Part shown: piece by piece, positions 34,320-43,089 of the stretch
Position numbering within the stretch: position 1 is the first letter of the stretch
How the letters are laid out: each line of letters begins with the position of its first letter
Source: Roseiflexus castenholzii DSM 13941
GTDB taxonomy: Bacteria; Chloroflexota; Chloroflexia; Chloroflexales; Roseiflexaceae
Assembly (NCBI RefSeq): GCF_000017805.1
Contig: NC_009767.1
Coordinates: 2,232,001 to 2,296,000, forward strand
Reading direction: 5' to 3'
DNA: 64,000 nt
Translations under genes and position numbers: made by a program
The notes under the pieces: generated by a model
Database searches by the model: none
The model's input: the letters and a program-made list of their open reading frames with translations, nothing else
Told to the model about the DNA's origin: nothing

Positions 34320-35251
34320 TGCGATCTCCTCTCTCGTTGCAGATACAGGAAGATATCCTCCATGCCGGGTGATACCGGGCGAATGGCGTGCAGCGTCACG
34401 CCTGCGTCTGTGAGGGTCTGGTGCAGCATTGCGTCATCGAACCCTGGTGCGGCAATCACGTGAAGACGATCACCGAAGACGTGAACATCGCGCACTTCGG
34501 GAAGCGCCCGGATGACGGTTTCTGCTGCGTGGCGCGGCTCGGCGCGGATCTCCAGCACGGCGCCGGGCACGAGGCGCTGGAGTTCGCGCGGCGTCCCGTG
34601 CGCCAGCAGATCGCCGGCGCGCATGAAACTCACCTCGTGGCAGCGCTCGGCTTCATCCATATATGGCGTGGTGAGCAACACCGTCATGCCGCGGTCGTGA
34701 ACCGCTTCGTGGAGAAGATCCCAGAATTCACGCCGCGATACCGGATCGACGCCGGTGGTGGGTTCGTCGAGCAGCAGTATCTGTGGATGATGGATGAGCG
34801 CGCATGCCAGCGCCAGTTTCTGGCGCATTCCGCCGGAGAGTTCATCGGCGCGTCGGTTGCGAAACGGCTCCAGGCGGCTGAATCCGAGCAGTCGGTTCAG
34901 CAACGTGGCGCGTTCCGCGTGTGGGACGCTATAGGCGTCGGCGTAAAAGCGCAGATTTTCGAGCACGGTCAGGTCGCCGTACAGACTAAAGCGTTGCGGC
35001 ATGTAGCCGATGCGTTGCCGCACGCCCTCTGGATCGCGCGCCACATCGATCCCGGCGACGATTGCGCGTCCGCTGTCGGGGCGCAATGCACCGCAGAGCA
35101 GGCGCAGGGTGGTCGTCTTGCCGGCGCCATCCGGTCCGAGCAAACCGTGGATCCGCCCCGCTGCCACCATCAGGTTCAGGCGATAGACCGCATGCACCGG
35201 ACCGAACGAGCGGCTCAGGTCAATGGTTTCGATGGCGGGCAAGTCGTTCAT
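34316..35251 (-). CDS. ABC transporter ATP-binding protein (efflux type)
   Basis: The 311-aa ATPase has Walker A GPDGAGKTT, signature LSGGMRQKLALA, Walker B ILLLDEPTTGVDP and the C-terminal extension typical of DrrA/YbhF-type exporters. It overlaps both neighbours by 4 bp (ATGA), indicating a tightly coupled operon with the hydrolase upstream and the stress protein downstream. It should drive the ABC-2 permease encoded at 37672-38787. Confidence 0.93.
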   Translation of the reverse strand: MNDLPAIETIDLSRSFGPVHAVYRLNLMVAAGRIHGLLGPDGAGKTTTLRLLCGALRPDSGRAIVAGIDVARDPEGVRQRIGYMPQRFSLYGDLTVLENLRFYADAYSVPHAERATLLNRLLGFSRLEPFRNRRADELSGGMRQKLALACALIHHPQILLLDEPTTGVDPVSRREFWDLLHEAVHDRGMTVLLTTPYMDEAERCHEVSFMRAGDLLAHGTPRELQRLVPGAVLEIRAEPRHAAETVIRALPEVRDVHVFGDRLHVIAAPGFDDAMLHQTLTDAGVTLHAIRPVSPGMEDIFLYLQRERRSQ

Positions 35252-36021
35252 TGCACGGCTACAACCTCGGATACAAAATCGCGCAACGCCGTGGTGTACG
35301 CTTCCGGTTGATCAAGGTTCGCCAGGTGGGATGCGTTTTCGATCAGGCGCAGCCGACCCTGACGCAGGGCGCGCAGGTAGGAGTGCTCATCGCGTCGAAA
35401 GAAGCGATCATTGGCGCCGTTGAGCAACAGCACCGGCATATCACAGGCGCGCAATGCGGGCAGCGGATCGAAGTCGAGCAGTGCGGCGGAAATATCGGCG
35501 TAAAAGCGGTAGAAGAAGCCGCGCGCGATGATCGGTTCCGCCAGTGCTGCGGGGTAGGTCTTGCGCAGCGTGCGTTCCTCGGCGCGCGCCAGCAACGGCG
35601 AGAAGGTGCGCGTCGCAAAGCGGGTGACGGCGACGTAGGGCGCTCCTATGAGACGACCGGGCAGCCCGTGGAACGCGAACGTACAACCGGACAACACCAG
35701 CGCCGTTGTGCGCTGTGGGTGTCGGGCGCCGAACGCCAGCGCCACATATCCCCCCAGCGACAGACCGCAGACAATCGCCCGCCCGTCTGCTACCGTGTCG
35801 ATGACGGTTGCGATCTGCGATACGGCGGCATCGAGGGAAAACGGCACGTGCGCCAGCGCGCCATGCCCCGGCAGATCGGGAGCGATCACGCGCAGGGAAG
35901 CGCCGAGCGCGTCGATCTGCGGTTGCCAGAGCGCACGCGTCATGCGTGCGCCATGGATCAGGACGATTGCCGGCGCATGCTCAGGACCGGCAAGCGTGTA
36001 CTCACGTGGGTGTATCATCAT
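35248..36021 (-). CDS. Alpha/beta-fold hydrolase
   Basis: The 257-aa protein has the nucleophile elbow CGLSLGGYVA, an oxyanion segment LIHGARMTRALW, the acid residue in LNGANDRFF and the histidine in ENASHLANLDQP. The substrate is unknown; esterases, lactonases and C-C hydrolases share this fold. It sits between HlyD and an ATPase in the exporter operon, overlapping the latter by 4 bp, so it may process the exported compound. Confidence 0.87.
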   Translation of the reverse strand: MMIHPREYTLAGPEHAPAIVLIHGARMTRALWQPQIDALGASLRVIAPDLPGHGALAHVPFSLDAAVSQIATVIDTVADGRAIVCGLSLGGYVALAFGARHPQRTTALVLSGCTFAFHGLPGRLIGAPYVAVTRFATRTFSPLLARAEERTLRKTYPAALAEPIIARGFFYRFYADISAALLDFDPLPALRACDMPVLLLNGANDRFFRRDEHSYLRALRQGRLRLIENASHLANLDQPEAYTTALRDFVSEVVAVQ

Positions 36022-36026
36022 CCCCC

Positions 36027-37652
36027 CTAACCCCTCTCAAGAAGCGTGACATCCGCTGGCATACCGGGCTTGAGCGCGTGGTCGGCATTGGGCAACTCGA
36101 TGCGCACGGCAAAAACCGTTGTGGCGCGCTCGTCGCGTGTCTGAACGTTGCGCGGCGTAAACTCGGCGTTTTGGGCGATGAATGTGACGGTCCCACGAAA
36201 GACGCGACCCGGAAAACTATCGACCGTGACCTCCGCCGTCTGTCCAAGGCGCACGCGCCCGATGTCGGCTTCGCTGATGTACACGGTCAAGCGTACTGTG
36301 TCGAGCGAGCCAATGGTCATGAGCGGCATACCGGGGGTCACCTGTTCTCCTTCGTGGATGGGGCGACTCAGAATGATGCCGGAACGCGGCGCGCGCAATG
36401 TCGCCTTCTCAATCATCACCTCGATCTGCCGTTGTGCTGCGCGCGCCTGCGCCAGTTGCGCCTCCGCCGCCTGAATCTGCTCCGGGCGGGCGCCGTTCCG
36501 CGCCATCTCCAGGCGCGCGCGCGCCTGCGCCAGTTGCGCCTCGGCGATTGCCTGCTGCGCGCGCGCCGCATCGACCGCCGCGCGCAACTGCTGCGGATCG
36601 GCGCGCATCGCCTCGACCACATCGAAAAGACGTTGCGCGTTTGCGAGCGCCGTTTCGGCAGCAGCCATATCTTGGGGCGTTGGTCCTGCTTCAGCTTTTG
36701 CCAGCGCCGCCTGTGCGCTATCAACCTGCAATTCTGCCTGACGCACGCCAACTACCTCTGCCTGGCGCGCCTGTTCCGCCTGCACCAGCGCCTGTTCCAG
36801 CGCCGTCTCCGCCTGACGCAGCGCCGCTTCCGCCTGAACGAACTGTGCATAGTAATGCTCGCGCGCCCCATCGCTCACGGTATTCGGCAGGCGTTGCACG
36901 CCGGCCGGCGTCGTGACCAGCACCAGAGGCATAAGTGCATCCTGCCCGGTATCGCGCACATACTCCCAGTTGCTCTTCGCCTGAGCGTAACGCGCCTGCG
37001 CCTGCGTGAGCGCCGCTGCCGCCTGTTCGACCTGCGCTTCCGCCAGTGTCTTGGCGGCGGAGAGTTTATCGCGCGCGGCATGCAGGTTCTCCTGTGCCAG
37101 TGCGAGCGCTGCGCGCGCCGCGTCGATATCCTCCTGGCGCGTGCCAGCGCGCAGTTGTTCCAGCGCGCGCAGCGCCGAATCGCGGTTGGCGCGCGCCTGC
37201 GCCAGTTGCAGGTCCAGTTCTCGTGGATTGTTCAGGATGGCGAGCGCGTGCTCATACGCCCGGGCAGCGCCAGCCGCCGCCGCTTCCGCTTGCTTCACCT
37301 GCGCCTCGGCAATGGCGATCTCCTCGCTCCGCGTTCCGGCGCGGATCTGCGCCAGGTTCGCCTCGGCTGCCGCCACTGCCGCCTTCGCCTGATCCAGTTG
37401 CGCTTCGAGCAGTGCCGTATCGATCTGCGCCAGCTCCTGCCCGACGCGCACCTCCGATCCTTCATCGGCAAACAGCCGCTGCGCGCGTCCGGCGATTTCT
37501 GCGGTCACCAACACCTCTTCGGCTTCGATCGTGCCCGATCCGGTGAGGGCGCCATTCCGCGCCTGCGCCGATTGCTGGAACCACCAGTACCCGCCGCCGA
37601 TCAACCCGGTTATCAGGAGCAGCGGGACAACTATTCGTGTGCGTGGATGCAT
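36027..37652 (-). CDS. HlyD-family membrane fusion protein with very long coiled coil
   Basis: The 541-aa protein has one N-terminal membrane anchor (TRIVVPLLLITGLIGGGYWW), a lipoyl-like half (AEIAGRAQRLFADEGSEVRVGQELAQID) and a long Ala/Gln/Glu-rich helical hairpin from about residue 75 to 400. The second lipoyl half (LRAPRSGIILSRPIHEGEQV) and a beta-barrel domain follow. It is much longer than the YbhG-type adaptors (about 330 aa) because of the hairpin, which contains repeated LAQARA/AEAQ segments. It links the ABC exporter to the cell exterior. GGGAGG 6 nt upstream fixes the start. Confidence 0.9.
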   Translation of the reverse strand: MHPRTRIVVPLLLITGLIGGGYWWFQQSAQARNGALTGSGTIEAEEVLVTAEIAGRAQRLFADEGSEVRVGQELAQIDTALLEAQLDQAKAAVAAAEANLAQIRAGTRSEEIAIAEAQVKQAEAAAAGAARAYEHALAILNNPRELDLQLAQARANRDSALRALEQLRAGTRQEDIDAARAALALAQENLHAARDKLSAAKTLAEAQVEQAAAALTQAQARYAQAKSNWEYVRDTGQDALMPLVLVTTPAGVQRLPNTVSDGAREHYYAQFVQAEAALRQAETALEQALVQAEQARQAEVVGVRQAELQVDSAQAALAKAEAGPTPQDMAAAETALANAQRLFDVVEAMRADPQQLRAAVDAARAQQAIAEAQLAQARARLEMARNGARPEQIQAAEAQLAQARAAQRQIEVMIEKATLRAPRSGIILSRPIHEGEQVTPGMPLMTIGSLDTVRLTVYISEADIGRVRLGQTAEVTVDSFPGRVFRGTVTFIAQNAEFTPRNVQTRDERATTVFAVRIELPNADHALKPGMPADVTLLERG

Positions 37653-37671
37653 GATCGCCTCCCAACGTTCA

Positions 37672-38787
37672 TCAGTCAAGCCGTTTGCGGAAGCGCGCCG
37701 TGGCGGCAACGATCAGGATGGCGCCAAACAGTGCCAGTGCGCCGATCTGCGGCAGCAACGTCGAAGCATCGACGCCTTTGATGACGATGCCACGCACCAC
37801 AATCAGATAGTAGGTCAGCGGAATGATGCCGCTGATGAATTGCAACGCCGCAGGCATCGCAGCTACCGGATAGATGAAACCGGAAAGAAAGACCGATGGC
37901 AGAAGGGTCAGGAAGGTCAGCAGAAACGCTTCCTGCTGCGTGTTCGCTACGGTCGAAATCAGCAATCCAATCGACAGCGTCGAAAGCAGGAACAGACAGG
38001 AGATCGCCAGCAGCAACCCGACATCGCCCTTGATCGGCACGCCAAACCAGAAGGTTCCCAGGATCAACACTTCGAGCGTGATCAGCAGCGCCACCAGCGC
38101 ATACGGCAGAATCTTGCCCAGAATCAGCTCAAAGGACCTGATGGGGGTGATGATCAACTGCTCGATCGTTCCCCGTTCGCGTTCCCGCACAATTGCCGAC
38201 GATGTGAGCAGCGTCGCCTGCAATTGGAGCACCAGCCCAATGAGACCGGGAATCATAAAGACGGCGCTTGCCATATCCGGGTTGTACCAGACGCGGGTGC
38301 GCACCTCGAGCAGCGGCGCGGTTGCGCCACGTCGCTCGGTCTGGATGCTGACCGACTTCGCCTGCCCGATCAGACGCGCCGCCGATAGTGACGAACCGGC
38401 GATCGATGGGTCCGATCCATCGAGAACGAACACCACCTGCGCCCCCCGGCGTCCCTGCACGTCGGCAGCATACCCTGGCGGAATGATCAGACCGGCGCGC
38501 GCCCGGCCGCCATCGATCAACGCGGCGAGTTCGCGGTCGCTGCCGGTGTAGTGTGCCACAGCAAACTGCCCGGAGGCGACAAATGCCTCAACCAGATCAC
38601 GGCTGGCAGAGGTGCGATCCTGGTCGAACACTGCCAGCGGCACGTCGCGCACGTCGGTGGTTGCAGCATAGCCGAGCAGGATCAACTGCATCAGCGGCGC
38701 GATGAACATCACCACCAGCGTGCGCGGATCGCGCCGAATGTGGATGAACTCTTTGCGCATCACGGGCCAGAGGCGGCTGAACATCAC
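37672..38787 (-). CDS. ABC-2 type exporter permease
   Basis: The 371-aa protein shows the ABC-2 layout: an N-terminal helix after FIHIRRDPRTLVVMFIAPLMQLILLGY, a large extracellular loop (residues about 45-175) and five C-terminal helices with RERERGTIEQLIITPIRSFELILGK as the coupling segment. It resembles YbhR/YbhS-type drug exporters, but only one permease is encoded here, so the pump may be a homodimer. It overlaps the tetR gene by 4 bp. Confidence 0.92.
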   Translation of the reverse strand: MMFSRLWPVMRKEFIHIRRDPRTLVVMFIAPLMQLILLGYAATTDVRDVPLAVFDQDRTSASRDLVEAFVASGQFAVAHYTGSDRELAALIDGGRARAGLIIPPGYAADVQGRRGAQVVFVLDGSDPSIAGSSLSAARLIGQAKSVSIQTERRGATAPLLEVRTRVWYNPDMASAVFMIPGLIGLVLQLQATLLTSSAIVRERERGTIEQLIITPIRSFELILGKILPYALVALLITLEVLILGTFWFGVPIKGDVGLLLAISCLFLLSTLSIGLLISTVANTQQEAFLLTFLTLLPSVFLSGFIYPVAAMPAALQFISGIIPLTYYLIVVRGIVIKGVDASTLLPQIGALALFGAILIVAATARFRKRLD

Positions 38788-39419
38788 GCATCCTCCCCTT
38801 CGAGGCTCAAACCATGGAGGAAAACATCGACCGCCATGGCGACCGCCTGATCATCGGCGAGTTGGAGGGCTTCGGGCTGGCGTAGCACCTCGCGCGCAAT
38901 CACGTGGACAACGATGCTGCCCAGAAATGTGCGCACACTGATCGACGTGTCGTGCGGGCGGAGACGGCCATTATCAATTTGCCGTTGCAGGTAGGCGCGC
39001 AACACGCCGAAGACCCGATCCACGAAGTGCTGTCGTATCATGGCGGCCACTTCGGGAAAGTGCAGCGCCTCTGCCAGAATGATGCGAAACACCGCAACAT
39101 TTTCGGGGATGCTCATCATCGTCAGGTAGGAACGTCCAACGAGGGTCAACCCTTGACGCGGCGGCAGGTCCATCAACTGTTGCGGATGATCGACGAGCGC
39201 CAAAATCGTGGCGCGCTCGCGCAGCATAGAGAGAAAGAGGTCCTGCTTGTCTTTGAAGTAGTGATAGATCAGCCCCGGCGAAATGCCTCCCGCTGCTTCG
39301 GCGATGTCGCGGTTCGTCGCCTTTTGAAACCCTTTGGTGCTGAAGACCTGCAACGCCGCATCCATAATCTGGCGCCGCCGGTCGCGCGTGTTGCTGTCGT
39401 CCGCTCCTGCCATTGCCAT
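38784..39419 (-). CDS. TetR-family transcriptional regulator
   Basis: The 211-aa protein has the TetR helix-turn-helix at residues 15-65 (IMDAALQVFSTKGFQKATNRDIAEAAG, GLIYHYFKDKQDLF) and a ligand-binding C-terminus. It leads the exporter operon and lies next to clear inverted repeats, so it probably represses its own operon, as CecR does for ybhGFSR in E. coli. The inducer is unknown. Confidence 0.93.
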   Translation of the reverse strand: MAMAGADDSNTRDRRRQIMDAALQVFSTKGFQKATNRDIAEAAGGISPGLIYHYFKDKQDLFLSMLRERATILALVDHPQQLMDLPPRQGLTLVGRSYLTMMSIPENVAVFRIILAEALHFPEVAAMIRQHFVDRVFGVLRAYLQRQIDNGRLRPHDTSISVRTFLGSIVVHVIAREVLRQPEALQLADDQAVAMAVDVFLHGLSLEGEDA

Positions 39420-39425
39420 TCCTTA

Positions 39426-39480
39426 TTTGATTGATCGAACAATCAAACATAGTCTATCAGAAATTGATTGATCGATCAGT
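39426..39480 (-). promoter_or_regulatory. TetR operator/promoter region with two operator-like repeats
   Basis: TTTGATTG-N6-CAATCAAA (39426-39447) is a perfect inverted repeat. TTGATTGATCGATCA recurs at 39464-39478, so TTGATTGATCG is directly repeated 37 bp apart. Between them lies TGATAGACT (39451-39459, minus strand), a fair extended -10. The layout fits autorepression. Confidence 0.65.
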
Positions 39481-39816
39481 GAAGATTTCGCAACCATCGT
39501 GAACAGAACGGTAATGACCGCGTTGCAGGTTGGCAGTTGACCATCCAAACGTTGGTCGTATGCGTATCGATTTTTGCCGCAGCACAACGCAGTGCGCCTG
39601 TCACTCTGAGCGGAGTCGTCGCCGGAGTGACGGGTTGCGATATGGCATCACCGCCGGGATTCCGAGCGCAGCGAGGAAAATATGAAGTGTCGCCGACCCG
39701 GGACAGCACGCACACGGGTGCGCGACTGCTGCCGGGAAAAATGAAAACATCGGGTCTTCGGGCAAAGTTTGTCGCTGTAAGAGGAAAGAGTACCCTGTCG
39801 GTGCGTCGCTGAAGCA
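39481..39816. other. Intergenic region with remnants of the interspersed repeat
   Basis: Between the divergent tetR and mrpA genes. TCACTCTGAGCGGAGTCG, GGAGTGAC and GATTCCGAGCGCAGCGAGGAAA (about 39600-39680) resemble pieces of the ~147-bp element but lack its termini. No gene is supported. Confidence 0.45.
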
Positions 39817-39825
39817 TGATATACT
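39817..39825 (+). promoter_or_regulatory. Putative mrp operon promoter, TGATATACT
   Basis: This extended -10 lies about 70 nt before mrpA, without a clear -35. Confidence 0.45.
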
Positions 39826-39893
39826 GGAGAGTGTAAGGGATTGCGGGGGCCGGAGTGGGTAGAACGCTTCGGACCCCGTGCTGTTTCTGAGTA

Positions 39894-42272
39894 ATGCCGA
39901 TGCTGACTGCGGTTCTTTCAGGATTTGGCGGCGCCATTGCGGCGCCGTGGCTGCACCGGGTTGCGCCGCGCTCTGCCGGATGGATTATGGCGCTGCTGCC
40001 GTTTGCGTTGATGATCTACTTCATCAGCCTGGTTCCGACAGTGGCAGGCGGAGAGACGTTGCGTTTCAGTTATGCATGGGTTCCGAGCCTGGGGATTAAT
40101 CTGTCGTTTCGTATCGACGGGTTGAGTCTGCTTTTTGCGCTGCTGATTACCGGCATCGGCACGCTGGTGATGATCTATGCCGGCGGCTATCTGGCGAATG
40201 ATCCGATGCTGGGACGGATGCTAACGCTGCTGCTGATCTTTATGGCGGCCATGCTCGGCATCGTCACGTCCGACAATCTGATCGGTCTGTTCGTCTTCTG
40301 GGAACTGACGACGATCAGTTCCTATCTGTTGATTGGTTACAAGCACGAGTACGAGAAAGCGCGCAAGGCGGCGTTGCAAAGCCTGCTGGTGACCGGCATT
40401 GGCGGGCTGGCGCTGCTGGCGGGGTTTGTGCTGCTGGGGCAGGTCGCCGGGACGCTGGAGATCAGCGATTTGCTGACGCAGGGCGCTGCGGTGCGCGCGC
40501 ACCCATTGTACGGCGGCATCCTGGCGCTGGTTTTGTTCGGCGCATTCACCAAATCGGCGCAGTTCCCGTTCCACTTCTGGCTTCCCGGCGCGATGGAAGC
40601 GCCGACGCCGGTCAGTTCGTATCTCCACTCGGCGACGATGGTAAAGGCCGGCGTCTTTCTGCTGGCGCGGCTCAACCCGGTGCTCGGCGGCACGGAAGCC
40701 TGGCAATGGTTGCTCACCGGCTTCGGGAGCGCCACCATGATCGTCGGTGCGTTGCTGGCAGTGCAGCAGACCGATCTGAAGCGTATTCTGGCGTACACCA
40801 CCGTTTCGGCGCTGGGCACGCTGGTGGCGCTCATTGGCGTCGGCACGGACGATGCGCTCAAGGCGGCGATGGTCTTTACGCTGAGCCATGCGCTGTACAA
40901 AGGCGCGTTGTTCCAGGTTGCCGGGTCGGTCGATCACGAGACCGGCACGCGCGACATCACGAACCTTGGTGGGTTGCGCGCTGTGATGCCGATCACGGCG
41001 GCAGCCGGCATGCTGGCTGCGGTTTCGATGGCCGGTTTGCCGCCGTTGTTTGGGTTCATTGCCAAGGAAGTTCAGTACAAGGCAAACCTGGAAGAGCCGA
41101 TCCTGATTACGGTCGCGCTCTTGACGAATATGCTGACCGTTGTCGCCGCCGGTTTGGTATCGTTGCGCGTGTTCTTTGGTCCACCGACGCAGACGCCGAA
41201 GCACGCGCACGAAGCGCCGTTGAGTATGCGGATGGGTCCGGTCGCGCTGGCGCTCGCGGGGCTTGGCACGGGATTGTTCTCGGTTCAGATCGGCAATGCC
41301 CTGATTGGACCTGCAACCGGTTCGGTGATCGGGAAGACAAAGGAGATCGAACTGCTCCTGTGGGCCGGTATTGAAGGCGCAGCCGGTCAGGCGCTGGTGT
41401 TGAGCGTGGTCACCCTGGTTGTTGGTGCAGGGTTGTATCGGGCGCGGGGTATCTTCGCGCGCTTTGCCGCCGCTACTGCGCCGCTGGCGTCATGGGGCGC
41501 CGAAGGATGGTATCAGCGCGCCGTCGATGGCATGCTCGCGCTGGCAGCCTGGCAGACCCGGTTGCTGCAAAATGGCTATCTGCGGTTTTATATCGGACTG
41601 ATCATCGCCACGGTGCTGGCGCTGACTACATTCACGCTCGTGGTTGGGCGGGTCGTGATTACTATTCCGGCGGATTGGGCTGATGTGCGTGTGTATGAAC
41701 TGATGGTGGCGCTGATCATCATTGCTGCCACAACGTTCGTCATCCGTGCGACGTCGCGCATGGCCGCCGTTGTTGGTCTGGGATTCGTCGGCTATGGCAC
41801 GGCACTGGTTTTCCTGCTGTTCAGCGGACCCGATCTGGCAATCACGCAGTTTGCCGTCGAGACGCTGGTAGCCATCCTGTTTGTGCTGGTCGTCTATCGT
41901 TTGCCGCGCTTCAGCAATCTTTCAACCGCAGGCGCGCGAGTGCGTTCCGCAGGGCTTGCGATTGCCGGCGGCGCGCTGATGACCGTGCTGACCCTGATGG
42001 CGCTCGCATCACCGACCGAGTCGCGTGTGAGCGGATTTCTGGCAGAGAATAGTGTGCCACAGGCATTTGGTCGGAATGTGGTCAATGTCATTCTGGTCGA
42101 TTTTCGTGGGTTCGATACAATGGGCGAAATTACGGTGCTCGGCGCGGCAGCCATTGGAATCTACGCCCTGCTCAGGCTTGTGCCGGCGTCTGAGCATGAT
42201 GAGCAGAAGGGCGCTGATGCGCAGACGGGCAATGGCGTTCCGCGTGAGCGCACCGAGACGATCGATGTCTGA
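39894..42272 (+). CDS. mrpA: Mrp Na+/H+ antiporter subunit A
   Basis: The 792-aa polytopic membrane protein is NuoL-like, with the key Glu in LFVFWELTTISSYLLIG and the FHFWLPGAMEAPTPVSSYLHSATMVKAG-type helix (residues about 225-250). The C-terminal ~200 residues carry the MrpA-specific extension. It is the largest subunit of the seven-protein antiporter that expels Na+ in exchange for protons. The annotated ATG has no strong ribosome-binding site, and the next ATG (39900) is possible. It overlaps mrpB by one base. Confidence 0.95.
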   Translation: MPMLTAVLSGFGGAIAAPWLHRVAPRSAGWIMALLPFALMIYFISLVPTVAGGETLRFSYAWVPSLGINLSFRIDGLSLLFALLITGIGTLVMIYAGGYLANDPMLGRMLTLLLIFMAAMLGIVTSDNLIGLFVFWELTTISSYLLIGYKHEYEKARKAALQSLLVTGIGGLALLAGFVLLGQVAGTLEISDLLTQGAAVRAHPLYGGILALVLFGAFTKSAQFPFHFWLPGAMEAPTPVSSYLHSATMVKAGVFLLARLNPVLGGTEAWQWLLTGFGSATMIVGALLAVQQTDLKRILAYTTVSALGTLVALIGVGTDDALKAAMVFTLSHALYKGALFQVAGSVDHETGTRDITNLGGLRAVMPITAAAGMLAAVSMAGLPPLFGFIAKEVQYKANLEEPILITVALLTNMLTVVAAGLVSLRVFFGPPTQTPKHAHEAPLSMRMGPVALALAGLGTGLFSVQIGNALIGPATGSVIGKTKEIELLLWAGIEGAAGQALVLSVVTLVVGAGLYRARGIFARFAAATAPLASWGAEGWYQRAVDGMLALAAWQTRLLQNGYLRFYIGLIIATVLALTTFTLVVGRVVITIPADWADVRVYELMVALIIIAATTFVIRATSRMAAVVGLGFVGYGTALVFLLFSGPDLAITQFAVETLVAILFVLVVYRLPRFSNLSTAGARVRSAGLAIAGGALMTVLTLMALASPTESRVSGFLAENSVPQAFGRNVVNVILVDFRGFDTMGEITVLGAAAIGIYALLRLVPASEHDEQKGADAQTGNGVPRERTETIDV

Positions 42273-42700
42273 TGGAGTTGCCGATGCACTCATTAATTCT
42301 GGCGACCGCAACCCGCCTGTTGTTGCCGTTGATGCTCATTTTCTCAATCTTTCTGCTCATTCGGGGCCACAATGAGCCGGGTGGCGGATTCGTCGGCGGG
42401 TTGGTTGCAGGCGCAGGTTTCACGTTGTACGCGGCGGTGTATGGCGTTGCGCAGGCGCAGAACACGCTACGGATCGACCCCAAGCGCTTGATCGGTGCGG
42501 GGTTGCTGGTGGCGGCGTTGAGTGCGCTGTTCTCGCTGTTTCTAGGGCTGCCATTCATGACCGGGCTCTGGTACAAAGAAGCGTTGCCGGTCATCGGTAA
42601 AGTCGGCACCCCGTTGCTGTTCGATGTTGGCGTGTACCTGGTAGTGGTTGGTATTACCGTCACGATCATGTTTACGCTCTTCGAGGTGGAGGGGGAGTAG
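42272..42700 (+). CDS. mrpB: Mrp Na+/H+ antiporter subunit B
   Basis: The 142-aa protein has the MrpB/MnhB motif HNEPGGGFVGGLVAGAGF and four hydrophobic helices. It starts at the ATG overlapping the mrpA stop (TGATG). The N-terminal MHSLILATATRLLLPLMLIF helix is typical. Confidence 0.95.
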   Translation: MELPMHSLILATATRLLLPLMLIFSIFLLIRGHNEPGGGFVGGLVAGAGFTLYAAVYGVAQAQNTLRIDPKRLIGAGLLVAALSALFSLFLGLPFMTGLWYKEALPVIGKVGTPLLFDVGVYLVVVGITVTIMFTLFEVEGE

Positions 42701-42704
42701 CGCT

Positions 42705-43052
42705 ATGGAGTTCATCTGGGCGATTGTCATTGGTGTGTTATATGCTGCGGGGCTTTATATGATTATGCGACGCAGCGTTGTGAAAATTGTGCTTGGGCTG
42801 GCGCTGCTTGGCTATGCGGCGAACCTGCTGATTTTCATCGTCTCGCATGTGACGCGCGGCAATCCGCCGCTGGTTCCCGTCGGCGCGGAAGCGCCGATCG
42901 CGCCCTATGCCGATCCGTTGCCGCAGGCGCTGATTCTGACGGCTATCGTGATTGGCTTTGGGGTCCAGGCGTTTACTATTGTGCTTTTCCGGCGCGCCTA
43001 TCGGAGTTGTGGCGCGGATGATATTGATGAGTTGAGGACGACCGAGCAATGA
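42705..43052 (+). CDS. mrpC: Mrp Na+/H+ antiporter subunit C
   Basis: The 115-aa NuoK-like subunit has the motif GLALLGYAANLLIFI and the conserved DPLPQALILTAIVIGFG. The start at 42705 is chosen for the GGAGG upstream and family alignment; the longer frame from 42648 lies inside mrpB. Confidence 0.95.
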   Translation: MEFIWAIVIGVLYAAGLYMIMRRSVVKIVLGLALLGYAANLLIFIVSHVTRGNPPLVPVGAEAPIAPYADPLPQALILTAIVIGFGVQAFTIVLFRRAYRSCGADDIDELRTTEQ

Positions 43053-43089
43053 AGCAGGGTGGATGGTGAGCTGTGCATTGTTCTGAGAG

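Noticed and set aside
35808..37781. Plus-strand 657-codon frame opposite the HlyD gene
   Set aside because: It is an antisense product of the Ala/Gln-rich coiled coil (leucine/arginine-rich translation) without a start site or family.
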